Of a stretch of 64,000 nt of DNA, positions 44,307 through 52,719 are shown piece by piece. The notes under the pieces were generated by a model, which searched no databases, had not been told where the DNA came from, and worked only from the letters and a program-made list of their open reading frames with translations. Position 1 is the first letter of the stretch, and the number at the start of each line of letters is the position of its first letter. Source of the stretch: Candidatus Chryseobacterium colombiense (lineage in GTDB: Bacteria; Bacteroidota; Bacteroidia; Flavobacteriales; Weeksellaceae); contig CP119310.1 of the NCBI GenBank assembly GCA_029203185.1, positions 2,536,001 to 2,600,000 of the forward strand, in the 5' to 3' direction. A program made the position numbers and the translations under genes.

Positions 44307-44717
44307 CTATTTTGCTTTATACTCAGCAGGAGTAATGGTAAAGTCTGCCGTTGGCTTTCCGTTTTTATCGGAATAGAAATACTGTAAAGTCACATCATTA
44401 TTTCTGAATTCTTCCATATCTTCAGAAGTTTTTACAGCTTTGACAGCACCTTCTTTAGCCTGACTCTTAAATCTTTCTATTTCTTCAGGCGTTACACTTT
44501 CTTTAACATCATCCGTTAATGTATAATTGTATTTAAAAACTTTATTGGGTAATGCCGAAACGCTATCAAGACGAACTCCATCATTAAGCGTCTGAGGAGT
44601 AAGTTTGTTCATATTGGTGGCAACTTCCTTAAGTTCCTGATCAATAGTTTTCTCCTTCTTACAAGAAACCAAAACGAACGCGATACACATGAATGAAAGT
44701 TTTGCAGCATTTTTCAT
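44307..44717 (-). CDS. Small lipoprotein of unknown function
   Basis: A 136-residue predicted lipoprotein with VLVSC placing the lipidated cysteine at 19, then KKEKTIDQELKEVATNMNKL. The rest is charged, with no recognised domain, although FKYNYTLTDDV and LQYFYSDKNGKPTADFTI give a pattern seen in small Bacteroidota envelope proteins. It faces ruvC tail to tail with a three-base gap. No partner gene is evident. Confidence 0.72.
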   Translation of the reverse strand: MKNAAKLSFMCIAFVLVSCKKEKTIDQELKEVATNMNKLTPQTLNDGVRLDSVSALPNKVFKYNYTLTDDVKESVTPEEIERFKSQAKEGAVKAVKTSEDMEEFRNNDVTLQYFYSDKNGKPTADFTITPAEYKAK

Positions 44718-44942
44718 AACAATTTTTTTGCAGGTTGGTTATTTAAAGATAAGACTATTTTTACAAATGGATTTTTATCTCATTAAAATCTCTCATAAAC
44801 ATCTTCAATTTCTCTAACTTTCCCTTCCAAAATCTCTTTATAAAGAATAAAAATTTGTTTTAATACTCTATTAAATAAGACTACTTTAAGCATACTTGGT
44901 AAAACATAATACTATTTTTAACATTGGTATGATTTTTAGTAG

Positions 44943-44950
44943 TATTTTTG
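44943..44950 (+). promoter_or_regulatory. -7 promoter element of the DUF4407 gene
   Basis: TATTTTTG fits TAnnTTTG, 15 bases before the ATG at 44966. It overlaps an in-frame TTG, which is therefore unlikely to be the start. Confidence 0.55.
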
Positions 44951-44965
44951 TATAAATTTTCAATT

Positions 44966-46036
44966 ATGAAAAAAACACAACCAATTATAAATCAAACAGA
45001 TTATAAGATCAACTGGTTTCAGAAATTCCTTATGATCTGTTCAGGAGGAAATATCCATATTCTAAGAAAAATACCAAGTGAATGGAATAAGTTTTCCGGA
45101 ATTGGAGGAATTGTACTGTTTACAGCTGTCTTTGCAACACTATCCGCAGGTTATGCTATGTTTACGGTTTTTGATAATATCTGGACAGCGATAGGATTCG
45201 GTATCTTATGGGGATTAATGATCTTTAACCTGGATCGTTACATTGTATCATCTATAAAAAAAACAGGCACATGGTGGAATCAGATTTTAATGGCAATTCC
45301 TCGTCTAGTATTGGCTACCTTTTTAGGTATTATTATCTCTAAACCACTAGAGCTTAAAATTTTTGAAAAAGAAGTCAACAAACAGCTGAATACCATTATT
45401 CAAAGAAACAAAAAACAGCTTCAAGGAGAAATGAACGGACGTATTCTTCAACAGAGTGGACCTTTTGAGACCGAGAAAAAACAAATCTCTGAAAAGATTG
45501 TCCAATATCAAAAATCTTATGACTCAGCTTCAGTAGAATTAGAAAAGGAAATTCTCGGCACCAAAACAGGCCTAACCAGCGGAAAAGTAGGTTTTGGAAG
45601 CAATGCCAAACGCAAGCAGGAGCTCAAGGAACAGAGACGACAAGATTTAGAAAATTATCAAAAACAGGTAGCTCCTAGATTAGAATATCTCGACAATGAA
45701 ATTTCAAAAGTATATACCAATCTTGAAACGGAAAGAAAATCTACTGAAACTTTCGAGGATAAATTCAATGGTTTTGCGGCAAGGCTTCAGGCATTGGATG
45801 AATTAGGAAAAAACTCAGCTATTATCGGTTTGGCAGCCAGTTTTATCATGGGACTTTTTATCTGCCTTGAAATTTCTCCGGTTTTGGTAAAGCTAATTTC
45901 TCACATCGGTCCTTATGACCATCTTCTTGAAAAAACTGAAAATGATTTCCGATTGTATGCCAAAGAAAAAATAGAGAAAGGAAATGCCGCAACAGATTTC
46001 AGGATCAATGATTTTAAAGACAAACTCGGGGAATAA
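44966..46036 (+). CDS. DUF4407 membrane protein
   Basis: A 356-residue inner-membrane protein. Three closely spaced spans near the N-terminus (GIVLFTAVFATLSAGYAMF, IGFGILWGLMIFNLDRYIV, LVLATFLGIIISKPLEL) are followed by a coiled-coil-rich soluble part at about 125-260 and a final span (IIGLAASFIMGLFICLEISP) near 280. FNLDRYIVSS and ISKPLELKIF are typical of DUF4407. The family is widespread and of unknown function. The start MKKTQPIINQ is preferred over an upstream TTG. A hairpin terminator is shared with the convergent guaB. Confidence 0.87.
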   Translation: MKKTQPIINQTDYKINWFQKFLMICSGGNIHILRKIPSEWNKFSGIGGIVLFTAVFATLSAGYAMFTVFDNIWTAIGFGILWGLMIFNLDRYIVSSIKKTGTWWNQILMAIPRLVLATFLGIIISKPLELKIFEKEVNKQLNTIIQRNKKQLQGEMNGRILQQSGPFETEKKQISEKIVQYQKSYDSASVELEKEILGTKTGLTSGKVGFGSNAKRKQELKEQRRQDLENYQKQVAPRLEYLDNEISKVYTNLETERKSTETFEDKFNGFAARLQALDELGKNSAIIGLAASFIMGLFICLEISPVLVKLISHIGPYDHLLEKTENDFRLYAKEKIEKGNAATDFRINDFKDKLGE

Positions 46037-46170
46037 ATCAATATAATTTTGAATCTTAAGTAAACACTTAAAGTTCATGCAGAAATATTTGAAAAGTTCA
46101 GAGCTCGATTAAAAGGAGAGTTTTTAAATCTGGTCATTAAAACAAACTTTAAATTTAAAAAAATCAAATA

Positions 46171-46203
46171 AAAAAACTCACAGAAAAAATCTGTGAGTTT
46201 TTT
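46171..46203. terminator. Bidirectional terminator between DUF4407 gene and guaB
   Basis: A perfect 14-bp stem (AAAAAACTCACAGA with TCTGTGAGTTTTTT) and a five-A loop. Confidence 0.94.
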
Positions 46204-46222
46204 AGTATAATCAATTATTTAT

Positions 46223-47683
46223 TTACAAAGAATAATTCGGAGCTTCCTGCGTAATAATCACATCATGTGGATGAGACTCTTTTAAGCCGCTACCTGTTAT
46301 CATTACCATTTTAGTGTCTTTTTGTAAAGCTTCAACATCTTTTGCTCCACAATATCCCATTCCTGCTCTCAGACCTCCCGTCAATTGGAAAATAACATCT
46401 TCCAATTTTCCTTTACTCGGAACTCTTCCTTCAATTCCTTCAGGAACGAATTTTTTAGCTTCACTCTGGAAATATCTTTCTTTACCTCCTCTCTTCATTG
46501 CGGAAAGACTTCCCATTCCCTGATATGTTTTGAATTTTCTACCCTGGAAAATGATTTCTTCACCCGGCGCTTCATCAGTACCAGCTAATAAAGATCCTAA
46601 CATTACCGCTCCTGCTCCACTTGCAATTGCCTTTACGATATCTCCTGAAAGTTTAATTCCTCCGTCAGCAATTACGGCAACATTTTTAGTTTTAGCATAT
46701 TCATAAACATTATAAATTGCAGATAACTGAGGAACTCCAACTCCCGCAACAACTCTAGTTGTACAGATAGAACCAGGTCCAACACCTACTTTAAGAACGT
46801 TTGCCCCGGCTTTGATCAAATCCTCAGCAGCTTCAGCTGTTACAATATTTCCTCCAACGATATCCAAATCTGGATATGCTTTTCTGATTTCTGAAATTTT
46901 ATCTAACACTCCTTTTGAATGACCGTGTGCAGAATCTATTCCGATAATATCCACTCCGGCCTGAACTAAAGCAGCAATTCTATCTAAAGTATCCTCTCCT
47001 ACACCAACTCCTGCTCCAACGATTAAACGGCCATTCTGATCTTTGTTTGCATTCGGATATTCCAATTGATTGTCGATATCTTTAATTGTGATCAATCCAA
47101 CCAATTTATTTTCACTATCTACAATAGGAAGTTTTTCAACTCTGTTTTTAAGAAGAATTTCTTTGGCTTTCTCCAGGTTTGTATTTTTATCGGAAGTGAT
47201 CAGATTATTTTTCGTCATAATCTCTTCAACCTTCATATCAAGGTTTTCCTGATATTTTACATCTCTGTTAGTAATAATACCGATTAATGTATTTTCAGCA
47301 TCTACTACAGGAAGACCTGAGATTTTATATTTAGCCATTGTTTCTTTAGCCTGCGCCAAAGTATGATCTTTTGAAAGGGTAACAGGATCAGAAATCATCC
47401 CGTTTTCAGAACGTTTCACTCTGTTTACTTGTGCAGCCTGTTCCGCAATCGTCATATTTTTGTGAATGAAACCCAAACCTCCCACTCTCGCCAATGCAAT
47501 TGCCAAATCGGCCTCTGTAACGGTATCCATTGCAGCAGAAACGATAGGAACATTAAGCGTAATTTTGTCGGTAAGTCTTGATTTTAAAGAAACCTGATTA
47601 GGTAAAACTTCTGAATAAGAAGGGACTAGAAGCACGTCATCGAAAGTGATGGCTGTCTCTACAATTTTGTTATGAATAGACAT
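46223..47683 (-). CDS. guaB: Inosine-5'-monophosphate dehydrogenase
   Basis: A 486-residue enzyme that oxidises IMP to XMP with NAD, the rate-limiting step of GMP synthesis. FDDVLLVPSYSEVLPN opens the barrel, two CBS domains lie at about 95-205, KVGVGPGSICTTRVVAGVG carries the catalytic cysteine, and the GMGSLSAMKRG flap motif is present. Full length. Single gene, with its own -7 element and a terminator. Confidence 0.98.
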   Translation of the reverse strand: MSIHNKIVETAITFDDVLLVPSYSEVLPNQVSLKSRLTDKITLNVPIVSAAMDTVTEADLAIALARVGGLGFIHKNMTIAEQAAQVNRVKRSENGMISDPVTLSKDHTLAQAKETMAKYKISGLPVVDAENTLIGIITNRDVKYQENLDMKVEEIMTKNNLITSDKNTNLEKAKEILLKNRVEKLPIVDSENKLVGLITIKDIDNQLEYPNANKDQNGRLIVGAGVGVGEDTLDRIAALVQAGVDIIGIDSAHGHSKGVLDKISEIRKAYPDLDIVGGNIVTAEAAEDLIKAGANVLKVGVGPGSICTTRVVAGVGVPQLSAIYNVYEYAKTKNVAVIADGGIKLSGDIVKAIASGAGAVMLGSLLAGTDEAPGEEIIFQGRKFKTYQGMGSLSAMKRGGKERYFQSEAKKFVPEGIEGRVPSKGKLEDVIFQLTGGLRAGMGYCGAKDVEALQKDTKMVMITGSGLKESHPHDVIITQEAPNYSL

Positions 47684-47696
47684 CTTTACTTTCTTG

Positions 47697-47704
47697 CAAA
47701 ATTA
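47697..47704 (-). promoter_or_regulatory. -7 promoter element of guaB
   Basis: On the minus strand TAATTTTG fits TAnnTTTG, 13 bases before the guaB ATG. Confidence 0.55.
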
Positions 47705-47775
47705 AGACATTTTAGCGAGATACGAAAATCGATTTTAATAGTTTCCATAAAATTTAATAATCAATAACTTAAATC

Positions 47776-47801
47776 AAAAAAACCGTTCCTTTTAGAACGG
47801 T
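47776..47801 (-). terminator. Terminator of the ECF sigma operon
   Basis: On the minus strand ACCGTTC pairs with GAACGGT around a six-base loop and runs into seven T. It ends the operon that starts at 50852. Confidence 0.88.
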
Positions 47802-47840
47802 CTGATTGTACAAAATAATAAGTATATGAATATGAAGTGT

Positions 47841-48347
47841 CTACTTATCCGTAGCTGAAGCAATCATTTTAGAAATATCATCTACCGTAAAGCTTCCTCT
47901 AACATCCACAAAAACCAATTCTTTATCGGAGTTCACCGTGATGAGCATATTTTTAATAACATCATCTTTTTGTTTTACACGAATGTTCACATTATCTCCA
48001 TCATGTTTTATAGTCGCCCAGTCTTCGTAGTTATTGTTATTTAAGTAATTCGTAAAATCTTTCAACATAGCCCTGTCTCCGTTTTCTACGGTCAGTACTT
48101 TTATCTTGGAAACTTTTTTGACCAGTTTAATAATTTCATCATTATCTTTTCCGTCTTCTCTCAATGCTTTTTTAATCATTGGCTTTGCCAGAAACATGGG
48201 CACATTAATGCTTGTAAATCTCGCTCCTTTAAAATCATTTCCAGAATCTGAAAAGTAAATCATATTTCCTTTTCCGGGAGAAACGATACAAGACTGCATC
48301 AGGAGAATCGTACCAACAGTCAGAAAAATGTTCTTTAATACTTTCAT
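47841..48347 (-). CDS. DUF4252 lipoprotein
   Basis: A 168-residue predicted lipoprotein, cysteine at 20 after GTILLMQS. The rest (FTSINVPMFLAKPMIKKAL, VKKVSKIKVLTVENGD, DVRGSFTVDDISKMI) matches DUF4252. A weaker version of the same domain forms the N-terminus of the next gene at 48366, so the two are paralogous over this region. Last gene of the ECF sigma operon, 18 bases after that gene. The family has no known biochemical role. Confidence 0.82.
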   Translation of the reverse strand: MKVLKNIFLTVGTILLMQSCIVSPGKGNMIYFSDSGNDFKGARFTSINVPMFLAKPMIKKALREDGKDNDEIIKLVKKVSKIKVLTVENGDRAMLKDFTNYLNNNNYEDWATIKHDGDNVNIRVKQKDDVIKNMLITVNSDKELVFVDVRGSFTVDDISKMIASATDK

Positions 48348-48365
48348 GGTGATTGGTTTTTACTA

Positions 48366-49634
48366 TTAGTTAATCTGCTTTAAAGCTCCGCCGGAGTTTT
48401 TACTTATATCGGATGTGATTTCCGGATTACCTTTATATTTAATGATACCTCCTGAAGATGCTTTTGCTTTTAATTTATCGGTAACATTTATAGAAAGATT
48501 AGATCCTGATGAAGATTCGGCATCTACCGTATTGGCTTTAAAATTTTCTGCCTTACAAAGTGCACCGCTACTCATATCGAAGCTTGCCATTCCCGTTTGT
48601 CCCTCAACCGTTGTATTCGAACCGCTTGATCCTTTGAAAGTAAAGTTTTTAGAATTGATATCAATTTTAATATCTGACCCGGAAGTTGCTTCTACCGTTG
48701 TATTATTTGAAATCATAAACTTACCTTTCACCACAGAGCCGGAAGACGCATCAATTACCATATTATTTTCTTTCACACCATTAACTGTTGTAAAGGTTGA
48801 TCCCGAAGAAGTTTTGATATTATCCATCCTTGGAGAAGAAACATTCACGCTGATGTTTTTAAATTTCAGATTTTTCTGCCCTTTATTATCAACATAAACT
48901 CTTAAGACTCCATTTTCAACTTTAGTAACGATGTACTGAAGCTTGTCTGCATCTGCGATTACCTTAATATTCGTAGGACTTTCCTGTTTGAAAACTACAT
49001 TTACACCGGTACTTACCTGGATTCCTGAGAATTCGCCAACATTTCTGGCTTCTCCATTTAAATAGGAAGAAGTAATGTCTGAAGTAATATTGTTTCGGGT
49101 ATTGGTAACAGGATTGATTTTCGTCTCCGTCGAGCTGACAAGTTTATTAATATCACTCATAGACAATTTGCCATCCAGTTTTACCAGAATACTTTCTTCG
49201 CCACCACTGTCGATGCTCAACAGCAAATCATCCAAAATTCCGTTCTTTTCTTCTGCAGAAAGGAATTTTATTTTAGCACCCTTGCTGTTCATTGTCATGA
49301 TCTCACTATAATTCAGATTGCTTAAATAAGACGAAATATCTTTGCTGATCTGATCCAGCTTCTGACCTTTTACAGAATTTCCATCCTGAGGTTTTTCCGC
49401 AATAAATACTTTCAAACCTGTAATTTTTGATAATAAAGGCTTGATCTGGTCAAGTTCCGCATCACCAAGATCCAGATTATTCAGCATCCCAAACATCGGT
49501 TTTGCGATTTTTATAGAAGTCACTCCTTCCACTTCCTGATATTTATCAAAAAGCTGGTCGAGTTTATCCTTTTGCCCATACACATTGAAAAAATGTGAGA
49601 AGGCCAGTGCGAATACTATGATTATTTTTTTCAT
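48366..49634 (-). CDS. Secreted DUF4252 plus GIN-domain (DUF2807) protein
   Basis: A 422-residue exported protein with a signal peptide ending VYGQ at about 21. Residues about 22-170 match DUF4252 (VTSIKIAKPMFGML, LDGKLSMSDINKLV). Residues about 195-420 form a beta-solenoid-like GIN domain (VGEFSGIQVSTGVNVVFKQ, then repeats SSGSTFTTV, ASSGSVV, TSGSDIKI, SSGSNTTV, SSGSNLSI). The two domains are normally separate genes. It is likely anchored in or secreted to the periplasm or surface. Third in the sigma operon, so probably a target of the sigma factor. Confidence 0.85.
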   Translation of the reverse strand: MKKIIIVFALAFSHFFNVYGQKDKLDQLFDKYQEVEGVTSIKIAKPMFGMLNNLDLGDAELDQIKPLLSKITGLKVFIAEKPQDGNSVKGQKLDQISKDISSYLSNLNYSEIMTMNSKGAKIKFLSAEEKNGILDDLLLSIDSGGEESILVKLDGKLSMSDINKLVSSTETKINPVTNTRNNITSDITSSYLNGEARNVGEFSGIQVSTGVNVVFKQESPTNIKVIADADKLQYIVTKVENGVLRVYVDNKGQKNLKFKNISVNVSSPRMDNIKTSSGSTFTTVNGVKENNMVIDASSGSVVKGKFMISNNTTVEATSGSDIKIDINSKNFTFKGSSGSNTTVEGQTGMASFDMSSGALCKAENFKANTVDAESSSGSNLSINVTDKLKAKASSGGIIKYKGNPEITSDISKNSGGALKQIN

Positions 49635-49693
49635 GAGTCAATTTTATTTTCTGTCGATTAGAGCCTGATCAGGAGCATAATCTTTAAGGTTAA

Positions 49694-50368
49694 TTAATAA
49701 TCGTCATTAACGACTTTTGGTTGTACCAGTTTTTCACTGACGTTATTTGCAAATATTTGGAATGAATACTTAGTCACATTAATAGCTTCTTCCACATTTT
49801 CAATTCTTTTTCCGTTGACAATGACATAAGAATCTTTATAGCCTGTAGAATCTGAAGCTTTTTTATAAGAGGAATTGTAAACATATTTCAGTTTTCTTTC
49901 TTTTTTCAGCCTTCCTCTTTTAGGTAAAATTTCATCTAAAACATCTTTCTCTGCCAATGTATTCCCCTGAAAAACAGAATCCCGTTTAACTCCTGAAATA
50001 GAATCATTTGGATGATTCACTGCAACCTGAGACTGATGATCATTATTTTCTTCGATGAAATTGTTTTTTTGCTGTTTGATCTGGCTTTCCACCAAATGAG
50101 CCTGATTTTGTATTCCTGAATGTTGATATTGATTAAAAACAAAACCAATACCTACAAGCAAAGCAACACTTGCAGCCATCCAGAACCATTTTGGAAAAGC
50201 AGGCTTGTTTTTTCCGATCGGGATAACCGGAGTTTCTTCACTCCCTTTTTCCTCAACATCTTTTCCTTCTGCTTTTTTCAGGAAATCTTCAAAATCCCAA
50301 TTCATTTTTTCTTCCTTTATATTGTGGAAGATTTCGTCGTATTTATTTTGAAATTTGTCGTTGTTCAT
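49694..50368 (-). CDS. Anti-sigma-factor-like single-span membrane protein
   Basis: A 224-residue protein with a cytoplasmic N-terminus of about 58 residues (KYDEIFHNIKEEKMNWDFEDFLKKAEG), one membrane span (FPKWFWMAASVALLVGIGFVF, about 59-80) and a periplasmic tail. This topology, plus a start overlapping the sigma gene by 26 bases, is the usual layout of an anti-sigma factor. There is no recognisable zinc-binding anti-sigma motif, so the role is inferred from context. Confidence 0.72.
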   Translation of the reverse strand: MNNDKFQNKYDEIFHNIKEEKMNWDFEDFLKKAEGKDVEEKGSEETPVIPIGKNKPAFPKWFWMAASVALLVGIGFVFNQYQHSGIQNQAHLVESQIKQQKNNFIEENNDHQSQVAVNHPNDSISGVKRDSVFQGNTLAEKDVLDEILPKRGRLKKERKLKYVYNSSYKKASDSTGYKDSYVIVNGKRIENVEEAINVTKYSFQIFANNVSEKLVQPKVVNDDY

Positions 50369-50852
50369 AGCTCATCAGTTGTGAGATTTGTTCTTTTACT
50401 TTTTGTCTAGCCCGCATCAGGTTTACCCTTACTGCGTTTTCTTCCATTTCCATCATTTCAGCAATTTCTGAAACTTCATATTCTTCTACATCTTTTAAAT
50501 GGATAACCATCTTTTGTTTTTCCGGAAGCTGGTTAATATACCCGATAATCTGCTCTTTCAGATTATTCACTTCCATACTGTAAAGCTCCGAGCGGTGAAG
50601 CTGCATATCTGCAAATCCCAACTTCACATCGTGGTGCTTCAGTCGGTTCAGGCATTCGTTCCGGACGGCTTTCAACGCATAGGATTTTAAATTCCCGAAT
50701 TGTCCCAACTCTTCCTTCTTCTGCCAAAACCTGATCATTAAATCCTGCACCACATCTTCCGCTTCATCACTGCTCATGACGAACCTTTTCGCAAAGCGAT
50801 ACATCTCATCTTTGAGAATGAACACCGTATCCTTAAAGGTCTCTTGGGTCAT
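50343..50852 (-). CDS. ECF-type RNA polymerase sigma factor
   Basis: A 169-residue sigma-70 family factor with only regions 2 and 4. Region 2 is FAKRFVMSSDEAEDVVQDLMIRFWQ (about 20-44); region 4 is LPEKQKMVIHLKDVEEYEVSEIAEMMEMEENAVRVNLMRAR (about 113-153), a helix-turn-helix that reads the -35. First gene of a four-gene minus-strand operon with anti-sigma-like, GIN and DUF4252 proteins, which suggests control of an envelope response and its own operon. Confidence 0.93.
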   Translation of the reverse strand: MTQETFKDTVFILKDEMYRFAKRFVMSSDEAEDVVQDLMIRFWQKKEELGQFGNLKSYALKAVRNECLNRLKHHDVKLGFADMQLHRSELYSMEVNNLKEQIIGYINQLPEKQKMVIHLKDVEEYEVSEIAEMMEMEENAVRVNLMRARQKVKEQISQLMSYEQRQISK

Positions 50853-50908
50853 AAGTTTTGTTTCTATAAGTAAGACAATTAAAAATGAAATCTTATTACA
50901 TCAAAAAC

Positions 50909-50940
50909 AAAAAACTTCAAAAAAATTTTGAAGTTTTTTT
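50909..50940 (-). terminator. Terminator of the GlmU-like gene
   Basis: AAAAACTTCAAAA pairs with TTTTGAAGTTTTT around AAA. On the minus strand a T-run follows, closing the 50952 gene before the sigma operon. Confidence 0.88.
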
Positions 50941-50951
50941 TATACATCACA

Positions 50952-52112
50952 TTAATAGGTATCAAAAATATGTTTAAAAATAGCCTTATCCTCATCCGTC
51001 AAAGGTATTTTTCTTCTTGCCATTGCTTTTTCTGCCACTTCGTAGGCTTTGTCTAATTTAAATCTTTCATCACCCTTAAAACCTCCCCATGAAAAATTAT
51101 CGATCAAATTCGGCGGAAAACCTTCCTTGAAAATGTTAGAAGCCACTCCAATCACAGTTCCTGTATTTAACTGCGTGTTGATTGCTGTTTTAGAATGATC
51201 TCCCATAATTAACCCTGCAAACTGCAATCCTGTATCTTCGAAAGCTTTGGTTCTGTAATTCCAAAGTTTTACGTGACCGTAGTTATTTTTAAGGTTCGAA
51301 GAATTGGTATCTGCTCCCAGATTGCACCATTCTCCGATTACAGAGTTTCCTACAAAACCATCATGACCTTTATTAGAATATCCAAAAATGATAATATTGC
51401 TCACTTCACCTCCTACCTTAGAATGAGGACCGATAGTTGTTGCCCCGTAAATTTTTGCTCCCAGATTAAATTTCGATTCTTCACAAAGTGCAATCGGACC
51501 ACGAAGATTACAACCTTCCATGACTTCAGCATTTTTTCCGATGTAGATTTTCCCTGTTTTTGTATTTAAAGTAGAAAACTCAACTTCTGCTCCTTCTTCT
51601 ATGAACAAATCTTTTTTATCGCCCAAAAATCCATTGGTATAGGAAAGTTCTTGCGAAGCTCTCCCTTTGGTAAGGAGATCAAAATCAAAATCAATGGCTT
51701 TATTATTATAGGTAAAAAGGTCGGTAGGCTTTTTAAAGAAAATAAGCTCTTCTTTTATATCCGTCATTTTCTCAATTTGATGAAGAGAAAAATCTTTCAT
51801 ATTGATTTTAGCTGCGATCAATTCATCTTCATATACTAAAGCTTCTCCTTGTTTCAATTCTTTGATCTGCTGAATTACAGTTTCAGTTGGCAAAAAATTG
51901 GTAACCAGGAAAAGGCTTTCTTTTTTTTCCGGCTCTCTGAATTTTTGTTGAAGATAAACCTCCGTAAAATAAGAGATCTCTGTGTTCTCTAAAATTTTCT
52001 GCCATCTTTCAGAAAAAGTAAGAATCCCGCATCGCATTTCTGCAATAGGACGTGTAAAGGTAAGCGGAAGAAAGTCTTCCCAATATTGCGCATCTGAAAA
52101 TACTAATTGCAT
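50952..52112 (-). CDS. GlmU-family putative sugar nucleotidyltransferase
   Basis: A 386-residue protein. The N-terminal half (QLVFSDAQYWEDFLPLTFTRPIAEMRCGI) resembles a divergent nucleotidyltransferase domain. The C-terminal half from about 165 on is a left-handed beta-helix of hexapeptides (GKIYIGKNAEVMEGCNLRGPIAL, IYGATTIGPHSKVGGEV) as in GlmU acyltransferases. The family is common in Bacteroidota as a GlmU-like protein lacking the usual LxxGxGTRM loop, so real substrate and activity are uncertain. Single gene between two terminators. Confidence 0.82.
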   Translation of the reverse strand: MQLVFSDAQYWEDFLPLTFTRPIAEMRCGILTFSERWQKILENTEISYFTEVYLQQKFREPEKKESLFLVTNFLPTETVIQQIKELKQGEALVYEDELIAAKINMKDFSLHQIEKMTDIKEELIFFKKPTDLFTYNNKAIDFDFDLLTKGRASQELSYTNGFLGDKKDLFIEEGAEVEFSTLNTKTGKIYIGKNAEVMEGCNLRGPIALCEESKFNLGAKIYGATTIGPHSKVGGEVSNIIIFGYSNKGHDGFVGNSVIGEWCNLGADTNSSNLKNNYGHVKLWNYRTKAFEDTGLQFAGLIMGDHSKTAINTQLNTGTVIGVASNIFKEGFPPNLIDNFSWGGFKGDERFKLDKAYEVAEKAMARRKIPLTDEDKAIFKHIFDTY

Positions 52113-52117
52113 TTCTA

Positions 52118-52152
52118 TAGAAGTTAGAAGTTAGAGGCTAGAAGTTAGAGGA
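52118..52152. repeat. Degenerate AGAAGTTAGA word repeat
   Basis: GAAGTTAGA occurs at 52120 and 52140, with an extra AGTTAGA between them. It lies in the spacer upstream of the GlmU-like gene. It looks like a remnant of a short tandem or dispersed word-repeat; nothing suggests a gene. Confidence 0.55.
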
Positions 52153-52235
52153 TGAAAACCGGAAACTCAAATATTTTATTTAAGGTAACTTTTAATTCAG
52201 CTTCTCATTTCTAGTTCCAACAAAATTACAAATAA

Positions 52236-52264
52236 AAAAGTCTTCCGGAAACCGAAAGACTTTT
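52236..52264 (-). terminator. Terminator of rpmE2
   Basis: AAAAGTCTT pairs with AAGACTTTT, with an inner CGG/CCG. On the minus strand a T-run follows. Confidence 0.88.
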
Positions 52265-52285
52265 AAATATTGTGATAGCAAAAAA

Positions 52286-52537
52286 TTACTTAGCGAATTT
52301 TTTGTATTTGTTCATGAACTTATCAACTCTACCTGCAGTGTCAACTAGTTTAGTTTTTCCTGTGTAGAAAGGGTGAGAAGTTGAAGAGATTTCCATTTTG
52401 ATTAGAGGGTACTCTTGTCCTTCGTACTCGATAGTATCTTTAGTTTCTGCAGTAGACTTGCAAAGAAACACTTCGTCGTTACTCATATCTTTGAAAACAA
52501 CAAGTCTATAATTTTCTGGGTGGATTCCGTTTTTCAT
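52286..52537 (-). CDS. rpmE2: 50S ribosomal protein L31, type B
   Basis: An 83-residue ribosomal protein. MKNGIHPENYRLVVFKDMSND and SSTSHPFYTGKTKLVDTAGRVDKF are the type B L31 signature; the two CxxC zinc motifs of type A are absent, leaving one cysteine. Type B forms often replace the zinc form under zinc shortage where both exist. Whether a type A copy exists cannot be seen here. Own -7 element and terminator. Confidence 0.96.
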   Translation of the reverse strand: MKNGIHPENYRLVVFKDMSNDEVFLCKSTAETKDTIEYEGQEYPLIKMEISSTSHPFYTGKTKLVDTAGRVDKFMNKYKKFAK

Positions 52538-52609
52538 AATACAATTTTTAAAAAATTAAAGTTTTGCTTTCGAAATAGTAATGGTATTTCTCTGCTAAAT
52601 TTTAGGTTG

Positions 52610-52617
52610 CAAAAATA
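52610..52617 (-). promoter_or_regulatory. -7 promoter element of rpmE2
   Basis: On the minus strand TATTTTTG fits TAnnTTTG, 72 bases before the ATG, leaving room for a leader. Confidence 0.55.
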
Positions 52618-52688
52618 CAATATTTTTTATAATATACAAATACTCCTTCAATAATTTTTCAGGAATAAGAAATTCAAAGTATTTTCGT

Positions 52689-52696
52689 TACATTTG
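52689..52696 (+). promoter_or_regulatory. -7 promoter element of the beta-helix lipoprotein gene
   Basis: TACATTTG fits TAnnTTTG, 23 bases before the ATG at 52720. Confidence 0.6.
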
Positions 52697-52719
52697 AAGT
52701 TTAATAAACTTTAATTTCA

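Noticed and set aside
52118..52152. Possible CRISPR-like repeat
   Set aside because: The words are 9 bases, irregular, without unique spacers or cas genes nearby.
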